Source of the DNA: Bradyrhizobium sp. Ghvi
Lineage (GTDB): Bacteria > Pseudomonadota > Alphaproteobacteria > Rhizobiales > Xanthobacteraceae
Assembly: GCF_900115265.1 (NCBI RefSeq)
Contig: NZ_FOVU01000004.1
Coordinates: 246,987-310,986, forward strand
Direction: 5' to 3'
DNA: 64,000 nucleotides
Below are positions 44,482 to 51,733 of the stretch, piece after piece. The notes beneath the pieces are model-generated. The model did not search any database and was not told where the DNA came from. It worked only from the letters and a program-made list of their open reading frames with translations. Every line of letters begins with the position of its first letter. The first letter of the stretch is position 1. Position numbers and translations under genes: made by a program.

Positions 44482-44591
44482 CTATTGCAGCAAGAACGCC
44501 ATCGCGATCGCAACGAAAAAAGCGTCGCGACGACGGCCGTGACGGCTCCAGCGATGATGTTGGCGTTTTCGCGGTCCGTGTAAGAGGACAT
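44482..44591 (-). pseudogene. Frameshifted small membrane protein
   Basis: The minus-strand frame from the ATG at 44591 gives MSSYTDRENANIIAGAVTAV and runs past a short stop. One extra A in the run of six at 44516-44521 would bring in a second frame reading F-F-V-A-I-A-M-A-F-L-L-Q followed by TAG at 44482, making a 36-residue single-TM protein. The hydrophobic completion in the shifted frame is the argument for a frameshift. It may be a base-calling error, a slip-prone tract or a true lesion. Confidence 0.4.
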
Positions 44592-44688
44592 GCGATGGGC
44601 ATGCTACCTGATGTTGAACTCTGATCCAATCTGTGGTCAGTAGCCGTCCCCGCACCGCAAGCGGTCAATCCTTCCCGAAGGCGACGCC

Positions 44689-45164
44689 ATGAGCGATCAA
44701 GCCAGTGACGGCTGGGCCACGTCTGCGTCTGCATGGATCGCCGAGCAGGGCGAGCACGGAGATTACGTCCGTCGCTTCGTGCTCGATACGCCGATGCGGG
44801 CGCGGGTCGAAGGCTGCGGAAGATGGCGGGAGCGCTGCGGCCGGGCGGTACGCTGCTGATTGCCAATCTCACCAGCTTCAACACCGCCGGCCAGCCGACG
44901 GGCTGGACGCGCGACGGCGAGGGCTCCGCGCGTTTTACGATCGACCACTACATGGACGAGCGGCCGATATGGCTGAGCTGGCGCGGCATCCGGATCCAGA
45001 ACTGGCATCGCCCCCTCAGCAAATACATGACGCTGTTACTGGATCAGGGCCTCCTGTTGCGCATGTTCGTCGAGCCGGAGCCTAGCGGAGGCGATCCCGC
45101 GAGGATCGCCATTCATCGCCGCGTCCCGTACTTCCACATCATGGAGTGGCAGAAGCCGGATTGA
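44689..45164 (+). pseudogene. SAM-dependent methyltransferase with internal deletion
   Basis: The start codons (ATG 44689, DQASDGWATSASAWIAEQGE onward) are those of a class I methyltransferase, and the C-terminal part (LRPGGTLLIANLTSFNTA, YMDERPIWLSWRGIRIQNW, HIMEWQKP) reads in another frame. The SAM-binding G-x-G-x-G loop and the acidic middle are absent. Joining occurs near 44795-44825, where the frame changes and about 70 residues are lost. The C-terminal frame is intact to 45164. I treat it as a pseudogene. Confidence 0.75.
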
Positions 45165-45175
45165 GCCGCTTGGGG

Positions 45176-45931
45176 TCAAGCCGCGAGTTTCGCTTGAAAG
45201 AACCGTGTGACCCGATTGATCGCGTCCGATGTCATCGGGTCGGTGTCGGAGAAGTCAAAGCCATGGCCCTTGCCTGGATAGGCTACGAATTCGGTCTCGG
45301 CGCCGACCGACTTGCCGAGCGCAACCAGCTCTCGTCCTTCCGAGATCGAGACGTTCTTGTCGGCCTCGCCATGCAATGCGATCAGCGGAGGCAGGTGCTT
45401 GACCTTCGTGGCCATGGCCGTGGGCATGCCGCCATAGAGCACCGCGAGAGCTGCGATGCGAGTGTCGCGCGCAGCGGCCTCAGCGGCGATGTAGCTGCCC
45501 AACGAGAAGCCGAGCAGGCCGAGGCGACCTGAACTCTCGGAGCGGCCAAGCACGGCCGTCACTGTGGCAGCGACCGTATCGGCCCAGGCCTCGTACCGCG
45601 ACTTCTCATAGGCCACACGGTCTTCATGTGCGGCGGACGCCAACACCGCCGTGTCGGCCGGCGTCATGTAGCGGGGGAAATAAGTGTCGATGCCACGCGC
45701 CGCCAGTGCTTCGGCATAGCGTTCGTAAGCACGGGGCTTGAGTTCGATGGCGCGGGCGCCGTGCAGCGCGATTACGGCAGCACGTTTCCCGTGGGCCGCT
45801 GCCGCATAACGCGACACGAGTAGGCTGTCTTGGCCGGAAGTGACGTTGAACTGTTCGCCCGGCGCACCGCGTGCGGTGACGGGCGACACCAGCGCGGTGA
45901 TGGCGGCCAGAGCCGTGCGTCGGCTGATCAT
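45176..45931 (-). CDS. Dienelactone hydrolase family protein
   Basis: The 251-residue alpha/beta hydrolase starts with MISRRTALAAITALVSPVTARG, an RR-containing signal that may be Tat or Sec. The nucleophile elbow G-F-S-L-G-S lies near 140-145, the acid is probably D in ALHGEADKNV near 197, and the histidine is in YPGKGHGFDF near 225. The family cleaves dienelactones or other esters and ketone-like substrates; here secretion suggests an esterase role. The frame is open to 46033, so the start is not certain. It converges with the methyltransferase pseudogene. Confidence 0.82.
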   Translation of the reverse strand: MISRRTALAAITALVSPVTARGAPGEQFNVTSGQDSLLVSRYAAAAHGKRAAVIALHGARAIELKPRAYERYAEALAARGIDTYFPRYMTPADTAVLASAAHEDRVAYEKSRYEAWADTVAATVTAVLGRSESSGRLGLLGFSLGSYIAAEAAARDTRIAALAVLYGGMPTAMATKVKHLPPLIALHGEADKNVSISEGRELVALGKSVGAETEFVAYPGKGHGFDFSDTDPMTSDAINRVTRFFQAKLAA

Positions 45932-46087
45932 GAGTGGGCTCGCTGGAGGGACGTTTCGGATGCGATAGCTCGCATGTATCATGGACAGTGCGGCCAACAC
46001 AGCGCACTTGCCGCGAGGCGGAGGGCACGCCATCGAGCATCTTCGATAGGGAGTATGCAGAACGCTCCGGGCTGGGGCATCAAGCGC

Positions 46088-46162
46088 TGGTGCCGGCTGA
46101 GGGGATTGAACCCCCGACCTTCGGTTTACAAAACCGCTGCTCTACCGCTGAGCTAAGCCGGC
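46088..46162 (-). tRNA. tRNA-Thr(TGT)
   Basis: The minus strand folds into a cloverleaf of 75 nt including an encoded CCA. The acceptor arms are GCCGGCT/AGCCGGC. The anticodon loop TTTGTAA reads TGT, decoding ACA threonine codons. The T arm has GGTTCAATCCC. A discriminator A precedes CCA. Confidence 0.95.
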
Positions 46163-46315
46163 GATGCCCCAAGGAAACGGGCAGGGGCCGGCACGCGCAG
46201 GGCTGCCCGCCCGCGCGTCGCAATATCAGACTTGGTTGGAAAGTGCCAGAACCCGCGTGCGCATGAAACAGGCGGCCCTGCGGCCGCCTGTTGGCGCGAA
46301 CGCCACTTAAACGCC

Positions 46316-46774
46316 TTACTGGCAGATGTGCCGTCGGCCGTCTTCGCCCTTGAACCACGAGCCGGGCGTGCAGACGAAGCCGTTGCGCTGGGCGTAGCTG
46401 CGATTGTCCCAACCGCGATTGTCCCAGCCGCGGTTGTCATAGGCGTAGCTGTTGTCCAGGGCGCGGAACGGAGCGGTTGCGATCGCACCTGCAGTCCCGA
46501 TCGCAGCGCCCGCGACATCGCCGGCAACGTCGGTGGGCCAGAAGCCTGTATGGGTCCTGTTCCAGTCGTCATTCCGGTCGACATTGCTGTGGCGATAGCT
46601 CACCCGGCGATGACGGTAGCCATGGTCGGAATACTGAGGTCCGGCATTCGCGCAGTTGGCGTTGGGGAATTGTCCCGTGCAGCGCCCCGGAGCGGCCATC
46701 GTTTGCGCCATGGCGGAGCCCGCCAACATGGTTGCGGCGATGGCGGTTGCACCGAGAAGTGTCAGCTTCGTCAT
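46316..46774 (-). CDS. Secreted hypothetical protein with DNRGW repeats
   Basis: The 152-residue product has a signal peptide (about 1-23, AMA-QT), a mature part rich in Asn, Tyr and Arg (YRHRRVSYRHSNVDRNDDW), a hydrophobic glycine/alanine middle, and a DNRGWDNRGWDNR tandem repeat near 114-126. A CTPGSWFKGEDGRRHIC end carries two cysteines. GGAGAG precedes the ATG. No family is recognised. Confidence 0.7.
   Translation of the reverse strand: MTKLTLLGATAIAATMLAGSAMAQTMAAPGRCTGQFPNANCANAGPQYSDHGYRHRRVSYRHSNVDRNDDWNRTHTGFWPTDVAGDVAGAAIGTAGAIATAPFRALDNSYAYDNRGWDNRGWDNRSYAQRNGFVCTPGSWFKGEDGRRHICQ
46401..46445. repeat. 15-bp tandem repeat inside a coding region
   Basis: Three units, CGATTGTCCCAACCG, CGATTGTCCCAGCCG and a diverged CGGTTGTCATAGGCG, encode the D-N-R-G-W repeat on the minus strand. 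The 15-bp unit keeps the frame, so copy number may vary between strains. Confidence 0.7.
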
Positions 46775-47048
46775 TGTTCTCTCCCATGTTGTTGATCGGG
46801 GGCTAAATGCCGAAGGCGGCTGCCGTTCCCATGAAACGGACCATTTTGCCGACTTGTTCAGTCAAACGGATGTGAGCGAGGGAGTTCCAGGTGCCAGCGG
46901 CGGCCGTTAACGCCTCGCTAGCGCCTTGCGCGGCATTTGAGCGGGACGCAATCCTTACGCGTTAGGCTTACCGGAATTTGGTGATGTGTCCTTAACCCTC
47001 TCCGAGCTGCGATCCGGTAGGTGTGTTCCGGATAACCGGGATACTTCC

Positions 47049-47528
47049 ATGCGCGCAGCCGCGCTTGCCGCCCTTCTGATCGGACTCCCCGCGACGGCCT
47101 TTGCCGGCGGCGGTTTCGATATCGTCGTGCCCGGCCGTCCTGGCGTGCCCATCATCATCAACAACATCGATGCGTCCTACAGCGTCGTCGAAGGCGTCTG
47201 GGGCCTGGGCAAGAACGTCCAGGTGCAGCCGACGATCTATGGCGGACGCTACGTGGCGGAACGGCAGCCCAGCGACGTCGGCCACTATTACCCCAGCATG
47301 GGCCTGCGGCCCGGCTATGGCCGCCTTGAGGTCGAGCCGCCTGCTCACCGCAAATTGCCGCAGCCGGCCGAGAGCTATCAGAGAAGCTGGGGCGCATCGT
47401 CCGCGCCGTTGCCGCCGCAAATGGATGTGCCGGTCAATCCGCCGTCGGTGATCCTCGCGCCTGAGATCAACGAGCATCTGCGGCAGCCACGACCGCATAC
47501 AGAAATACCCGGCAGGCCGCCGGGTTAA
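47049..47528 (+). CDS. Secreted hypothetical protein, proline-rich C-terminus
   Basis: From the ATG at 47049 this is a 159-residue protein. The signal peptide covers residues 1-19 (AFA-GG). The mature part has GGFDIVVPGRPGVPIIINN, a YGGRYVAE segment and a proline-rich C-terminus (VNPPSVILAPEINEH). The frame is open to 46986. I recognise no domain, though the pattern is one of the conserved secreted proteins of Bradyrhizobium. It precedes the Gly/Tyr-rich protein by 44 bp in the same direction. Confidence 0.65.
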   Translation: MRAAALAALLIGLPATAFAGGGFDIVVPGRPGVPIIINNIDASYSVVEGVWGLGKNVQVQPTIYGGRYVAERQPSDVGHYYPSMGLRPGYGRLEVEPPAHRKLPQPAESYQRSWGASSAPLPPQMDVPVNPPSVILAPEINEHLRQPRPHTEIPGRPPG

Positions 47529-47572
47529 GAAACGTCGAAACCCAACAAGACGGAAATCAACAGGAGAGAGTA

Positions 47573-48070
47573 ATGCGTCAGATGATTTCGGGACTGGTCG
47601 CGGCCGCTGCCGTGATGTTCGTGGGCAGCGCGCCGGCCATGGCCTGCGGCTTCAATCCGTGCCAGCCGGTCGCGCCGGTCTATTCCGGCTGCAACACCGG
47701 CTGCGGCGGTTATGGCTACGGAGTCGGCTACGGGTATGGCTATGAGCGCCTCGCCGAGCCGACGACGCAGTACTACTACGTCAACCAGGGTCCGACCTAC
47801 ACCGGTCCCGGCGCTTTCGCGCCGTATCCGACCTACCAGGAGGACGCAGTCGTCGCGCCGGCGAATTATAGCTACGGCTACGGTTATCGCGCGGCTGTCG
47901 CGCCGTACGCCTATCATCACCGCCCGTACTACCGTCCCTATCGCTACGGCTACGGCCCGCGCTACGGCTATCTGCCGCGGACGCATTACGGCTATGGCCC
48001 GCGCTATGGCTACAGCCACCGCTACGCGCCGTATTACGGCGGCCATCGCGTGCTGCGCCGCTATTACTGA
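47573..48070 (+). CDS. Secreted Gly/Tyr-rich protein
   Basis: The 165-residue product has a signal peptide (1-24, AMA-CG), a CGFNPCQPVAPVYSGCNTGCGG cysteine cluster near 25-46 and a long Gly/Tyr/Arg-rich tail with two GYGPRYGY units. Such tails occur in surface or cell-wall structural proteins. AGGAGAGAG gives a strong ribosome site. Unknown function. A strong terminator follows. Confidence 0.75.
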   Translation: MRQMISGLVAAAAVMFVGSAPAMACGFNPCQPVAPVYSGCNTGCGGYGYGVGYGYGYERLAEPTTQYYYVNQGPTYTGPGAFAPYPTYQEDAVVAPANYSYGYGYRAAVAPYAYHHRPYYRPYRYGYGPRYGYLPRTHYGYGPRYGYSHRYAPYYGGHRVLRRYY

Positions 48071-48091
48071 TCTCTGATCCGTTGAGCTGAC

Positions 48092-48135
48092 GAAGCGCCG
48101 GTCCGCTTGCTGCGGACGGGCGCTTCACTTTTTTC
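48092..48135 (+). terminator. Rho-independent terminator
   Basis: A long stem GAAGCGCC-GGTCCGC paired with GCGGAC-GGGCGCTTC (one bulge) and the tract ACTTTTTTC lies 22 bp after the Gly/Tyr-rich protein stop. Confidence 0.8.
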
Positions 48136-48323
48136 AAAACAACCCCATGCACAGTAGCCGGGGACAGCGAAATCAAGGACTTGAAGCGCAATGAGCCCAA
48201 GATGTGGGATCGTCGCGCCCCGGCTCATGGTTCGAGCCCGGCCCTTCGGAAAAATAGCAGTAACACTTGACCCGTCGGGCAAAACAGGCGCATGATGGCA
48301 TCGTCGAAAATGCGCGGTGACGC

Positions 48324-49154
48324 TTAGCGCTTCATCAGCCCCAGCCGGCTCGCACCGACATAGAGTGAGAGTACGGCGGCATTCGAGACGTTGAGGCTCT
48401 TGATCTCGCCGGGCATGTCGAGCCGCGCCACCACGCTGCAAGTCTCGCGCGTCAATTGCCTGAGGCCCTTGCCTTCGGCGCCCAGCACCAGCGCGAGCGG
48501 CTCGCGCAGCGCGACGTCCGAGAGGTCCTCGCTGCCTTCGCTGTCGAGGCCCACCGTCTGGAAGCCGCGCTCATTCAGGGCGGTCAGGGCACGCGCGAGG
48601 TTCTGCACCGTCACGACAGGCACCAGCTCCAGCGCGCCGGAGGCGGCTTTCGCGAGCACGCCTGTTGCTTCGGGGCTGTGACGCGCGGTGGTGACGATCG
48701 CCTTCACCGCGAAGGCCGCAGCCGAGCGGAGGATTGCGCCGACATTGTGCGGGTCGGTGATCTGGTCGAGCACCAGCACCATGCCTTCCTGCTTCAAGGT
48801 CTCGATGTCGGGCGAGGGCAGGGGATCGGCCTCGGCCAACAGGCCCTGATGCACGGCATCGGGCGACAGCAGCCGGTCGATCTCCTGTGGCCGGACGATT
48901 TCCGGCGCAATCCGGGTTGCGATGTTCTCGTCCGCCAGCCGCCGTGCGGCGTTCTCGGTCAGCGTCAACTTGCGGATCCGGCGCTGCGGGTTGGCGAGCG
49001 CCATGGTGACGGTGTGCCAGCCATAAAGGATGACGGGGCCGTCGGGGTGCGAATCGCGCTCGCGCCAAGCCGGCCGGCCGGCCGATTTCCCGGGCTTCTT
49101 AAAGGGCTTAGACCCGCTGCGAGGGCCCTTGGCGACGAATTTTCGATCCTTCAT
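48324..49154 (-). CDS. rlmB: 23S rRNA 2'-O-methyltransferase RlmB (SpoU family)
   Basis: The 276-residue protein has a basic N-terminal extension of about 40 residues (KGPRSGSKPFKKPGKS), the L30e-like substrate-binding domain (YGWHTVTMALANPQRRIRKL) and the SPOUT catalytic domain with motif 1 LVLDQITDPHNVGAILRSAAAF near 140-161, motif 2 LVLGAEGKGLRQLTRETC and motif 3 EIKSLNVSNAAVLSLY near the C-terminus. It should methylate G2251 of 23S rRNA. ATG 49154 is preferred over 49190. Confidence 0.9.
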   Translation of the reverse strand: MKDRKFVAKGPRSGSKPFKKPGKSAGRPAWRERDSHPDGPVILYGWHTVTMALANPQRRIRKLTLTENAARRLADENIATRIAPEIVRPQEIDRLLSPDAVHQGLLAEADPLPSPDIETLKQEGMVLVLDQITDPHNVGAILRSAAAFAVKAIVTTARHSPEATGVLAKAASGALELVPVVTVQNLARALTALNERGFQTVGLDSEGSEDLSDVALREPLALVLGAEGKGLRQLTRETCSVVARLDMPGEIKSLNVSNAAVLSLYVGASRLGLMKR

Positions 49155-49361
49155 GGGCTCGCTTGTGTCACGGGTCCCGGAATATGGCAATTTGGGTGGC
49201 TTCGAGGGTGATTTTAGCTGTTCGCCTCGGTTGACTTTGCCCCACCGCTTCGCCCATAAACGCGCCCGGTCGCGCCCCCATCCGGGCTGTCGCGGCCTTC
49301 ACGTTCCATGGCCGTCTTCGGTCCGCCGGCAAGGTCCGGCCCGATTGTGCTGCCGTCGAGC

Positions 49362-49447
49362 GGGGGAGTGTCCCGAGTGGCAAAGGGAGCTGACTGTAAA
49401 TCAGCCGCCTCATGGCTTCGAAGGTTCGAGTCCTTCCTCCCCCACCA
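49362..49447 (+). tRNA. tRNA-Tyr(GTA)
   Basis: The 86-nt class II tRNA has acceptor arms GGGGGAG/CTCCCCC, an anticodon loop CTGTAAA with GTA, a variable arm CCGCCTCATGGCTTCG of class II length, a T arm AGGTTCGAGTCCT and an encoded ACCA end. It reads tyrosine codons TAC/TAT. Confidence 0.95.
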
Positions 49448-49519
49448 GCCTTCGCTCGCTTCGCGAGCTATGGCTGGGCAAGCCAGCATAAGTGCTCGTG
49501 GCGCGAAGTGAGCGAAGGC
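49448..49519. repeat. Inverted repeat downstream of tRNA-Tyr
   Basis: GCCTTCGCTCGCTTCGCGAG (from 49448) mirrors GCGCGAAGTGAGCGAAGGC (49501-49519) with one mismatch over 19 bases, and an inner TGGCT...AGCCA pair lies in the loop. It is a hairpin-forming element of the Bradyrhizobium intergenic type and may end the tRNA transcript. Confidence 0.6.
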
Positions 49520-49568
49520 TGTCACGCCGTAGCCCGAAGGGCGCAGGCGGACCGGCTCCAAGCATGTC

Positions 49569-50600
49569 TCACCCCAGCATCTCCCTGACCATCGGCACCA
49601 CCTTGCGCCCGTACAGCTCGATGCTCTTCATCAGCTTCTCGTGCGGCAACGGTCCTGCCGAATACTTCAGCTGAAACCGCGCAATCCCGAGCGCCTTCGC
49701 GGTCTTGGCGATCTTGCGTGCGACCGTTTCCGGCGAGCCGACATAGAGCGAGCCGTGCTCGGCCTCGCTGACGAATTCATCGCGGCCCATCGGCGGCCAG
49801 CCGCGCTCGCGGCCGATGCGGTCGCGCATCGCCTTGTAGTCGGGCCACAGCTCCTCGCGCGCCTGCTCGTCGGTTTCGGCGACATAGCCGGGCGAGTGCA
49901 CGCCGATCGGCTGGGCGGGGCGGCCAAATTCCTTGAAGGCGCGGTGATAGAGGTCAACGTAAGGCGCAAAGCGCGTCGGATCGCCGCCGATGATCGCGAG
50001 CATCAGGGGCAGATCGTAATGCGCGGCGCGCACCACCGATTGCGGGCTGCCGCCGACGCCGATCCAGGTCTTCAGCGTGCCGTGCTCGACCGGCGGATAG
50101 ACCAGCTGATCCTTCAGCGGCGGACGCAGCTTGCCTTGCCACGTCACCGGCTTCTGCGACAGCAATGCGGCGAACAGGTCGAGCTTTTCTTCGAACAGCT
50201 CCTCGTATTTGCGCAGGTCGAAGCCGAACAGCGGAAAGGATTCCGTGAACGAGCCGCGGCCGAGGATCACTTCGGCACGGCCGCCCGAGAGCGCGTCCAG
50301 TGTCGCAAAACGCTGGAACACGCGAATGGGATCGTCCGAGCTCAGCACCGTCACGGCCGACCCAAGATGGATGTGCTTGGTGCGCGATGCGATGGCCGCG
50401 AGCACGGTCTCGGGCGAGGAGATCGCAAAATCGGCGCGGTGGTGCTCGCCGAGGCCGATGAAGTCGAGGCCGAGCTCGTCCGCCAGCACCGCCTCGTCGA
50501 CGACGTTGCGGATCACCTGCGCATGCGGAAGCATGCTCCCTGAGGCGTCCTTTGTGACGTCGCCAAAAGTATCCAGTCCGAATTGAAGCGGTGCGGTCAT
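49569..50600 (-). CDS. LLM class flavin-dependent oxidoreductase
   Basis: The 343-residue luciferase-like monooxygenase has an N-terminal QFGLDTFGDV strand, GLDFIGLGEHHRADF near 45-59 and the central LGSAVTVLSSDDPIRVFQRFATLDALSGGRAEVILGRGSF with the GGR-x-x-x-x-G-x-G pattern. It should use reduced FMN/F420 to oxidise a small substrate. It resembles the MupA/Atu2307-like group in having the ETVLAAIASRTKHIHLG segment. The substrate is unknown. It lies 96 nt upstream (on the minus strand) of nothing coupled; the next gene toward lower coordinates is tRNA-Tyr. Confidence 0.88.
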   Translation of the reverse strand: MTAPLQFGLDTFGDVTKDASGSMLPHAQVIRNVVDEAVLADELGLDFIGLGEHHRADFAISSPETVLAAIASRTKHIHLGSAVTVLSSDDPIRVFQRFATLDALSGGRAEVILGRGSFTESFPLFGFDLRKYEELFEEKLDLFAALLSQKPVTWQGKLRPPLKDQLVYPPVEHGTLKTWIGVGGSPQSVVRAAHYDLPLMLAIIGGDPTRFAPYVDLYHRAFKEFGRPAQPIGVHSPGYVAETDEQAREELWPDYKAMRDRIGRERGWPPMGRDEFVSEAEHGSLYVGSPETVARKIAKTAKALGIARFQLKYSAGPLPHEKLMKSIELYGRKVVPMVREMLG

Positions 50601-50696
50601 CGATCAGATCTCTGTGGGGAGGATCGATCAGATTTAATGGACCGCATCCAAGCGACAAGGCGGCATTCGGAAATGCTCGGTTTCCGTTTGTGTGGC

Positions 50697-51677
50697 CTAT
50701 GGTGCGATCCGTACCACCATCTTGCCGAGCGCAGAACGCGTCTGCATCGTCCTGAACGCCTCGCGGAAATCCTCGAGCGCGAAGACGTGGCCGACCACAG
50801 GCTTCAGCCGGCCATCGGCAAGCCAGGCGGTCAACTGCGACATCAAACGCTTCTGCACGTCGGGCTCGCGTGTGGGGATTTGAGCGAGGTCGACACCAAG
50901 CAGAGCGCCGCCTTTCAGCAGCGGCAGATTGAACGGCAGCGCGGGGATTGCACCCGCGGCAAAGCCGACCACGAGATGGCGTCCGCGCCAGGCGATGGAA
51001 CGAAAAGCCTGCACCGAGATTTCGCCGCCGACGGGATCGAAGATGACGTCGGCACCGTTTCCGCCCGTCAACTGCTTGAACGTGTCGCGCCAGTCTCCTT
51101 GCGTATAATCGATCACTGCGTCGGCGCCGTGTCCGCGCGCGAACTCGCGCTTCTCCGGGGTCGATGCCGCTGCGATGACGCGCGCGCCGAGCAGTTTGCC
51201 GATCTGGACCGCCGCGATTCCGGTGCCTCCGGCCGCACCCAGCACGAGCAGCTGCTCGCCCGCAGCCAGCATGGCGCGCGCACTCAGCGCATACAGCGCC
51301 GTCAGATAGTTGGCGCGAAACGAGGCGGCGACCTCGGCCGCGACACCGTCCGGCAAGGGATGGAGCGCGTCAGGCCTGACAACGATCTCTTCGGCAAGCG
51401 CGCCCGAGCGCGTCATGCCCATCACGCGCATCCCGGGTTGATAGCCGCCCGGCCCGCCAGGCGCTTCGGCCACGATGCCTGCGAATTCGGTGCCGGGAAT
51501 GAAGGGAAGGGGATCCTTGGTCTGATACCGCCCCTCGACCTTCAAGCCGTCGACGAATCCGATCCCGGCCGCTTCCACCCGGATGCGCAACTGTCCCGGC
51601 TCCAGAAGCGGAGACGGAACGTCCTTCAGGTGGATATGATCGATAGGGGCGTATTGCTCGACGACGACGGCTTTCAT
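50697..51677 (-). CDS. NADPH:quinone oxidoreductase-like MDR protein
   Basis: The 326-residue zinc-free medium-chain reductase has the GroES-like domain (LRIRVEAAGIGFVDGLKVEGRY; PFIPGTEFAGIV), no catalytic zinc cysteine/histidine set, and a Rossmann motif G-A-A-G-G-T-G-I-A-A near 144-153. It should reduce quinones or enones with NADPH. AGAGGT precedes the ATG at 51677. The long upstream frame (to 52079) is antisense to the helicase's end and non-coding. It lies 56 bp after the helicase gene on the same strand. Confidence 0.9.
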   Translation of the reverse strand: MKAVVVEQYAPIDHIHLKDVPSPLLEPGQLRIRVEAAGIGFVDGLKVEGRYQTKDPLPFIPGTEFAGIVAEAPGGPGGYQPGMRVMGMTRSGALAEEIVVRPDALHPLPDGVAAEVAASFRANYLTALYALSARAMLAAGEQLLVLGAAGGTGIAAVQIGKLLGARVIAAASTPEKREFARGHGADAVIDYTQGDWRDTFKQLTGGNGADVIFDPVGGEISVQAFRSIAWRGRHLVVGFAAGAIPALPFNLPLLKGGALLGVDLAQIPTREPDVQKRLMSQLTAWLADGRLKPVVGHVFALEDFREAFRTMQTRSALGKMVVRIAP

Positions 51678-51733
51678 GTCGGACCTCTGTTGCTCCTGAT
51701 ATCCTGACAGGTCCCGCGGCCGGGCTCTTGCGT

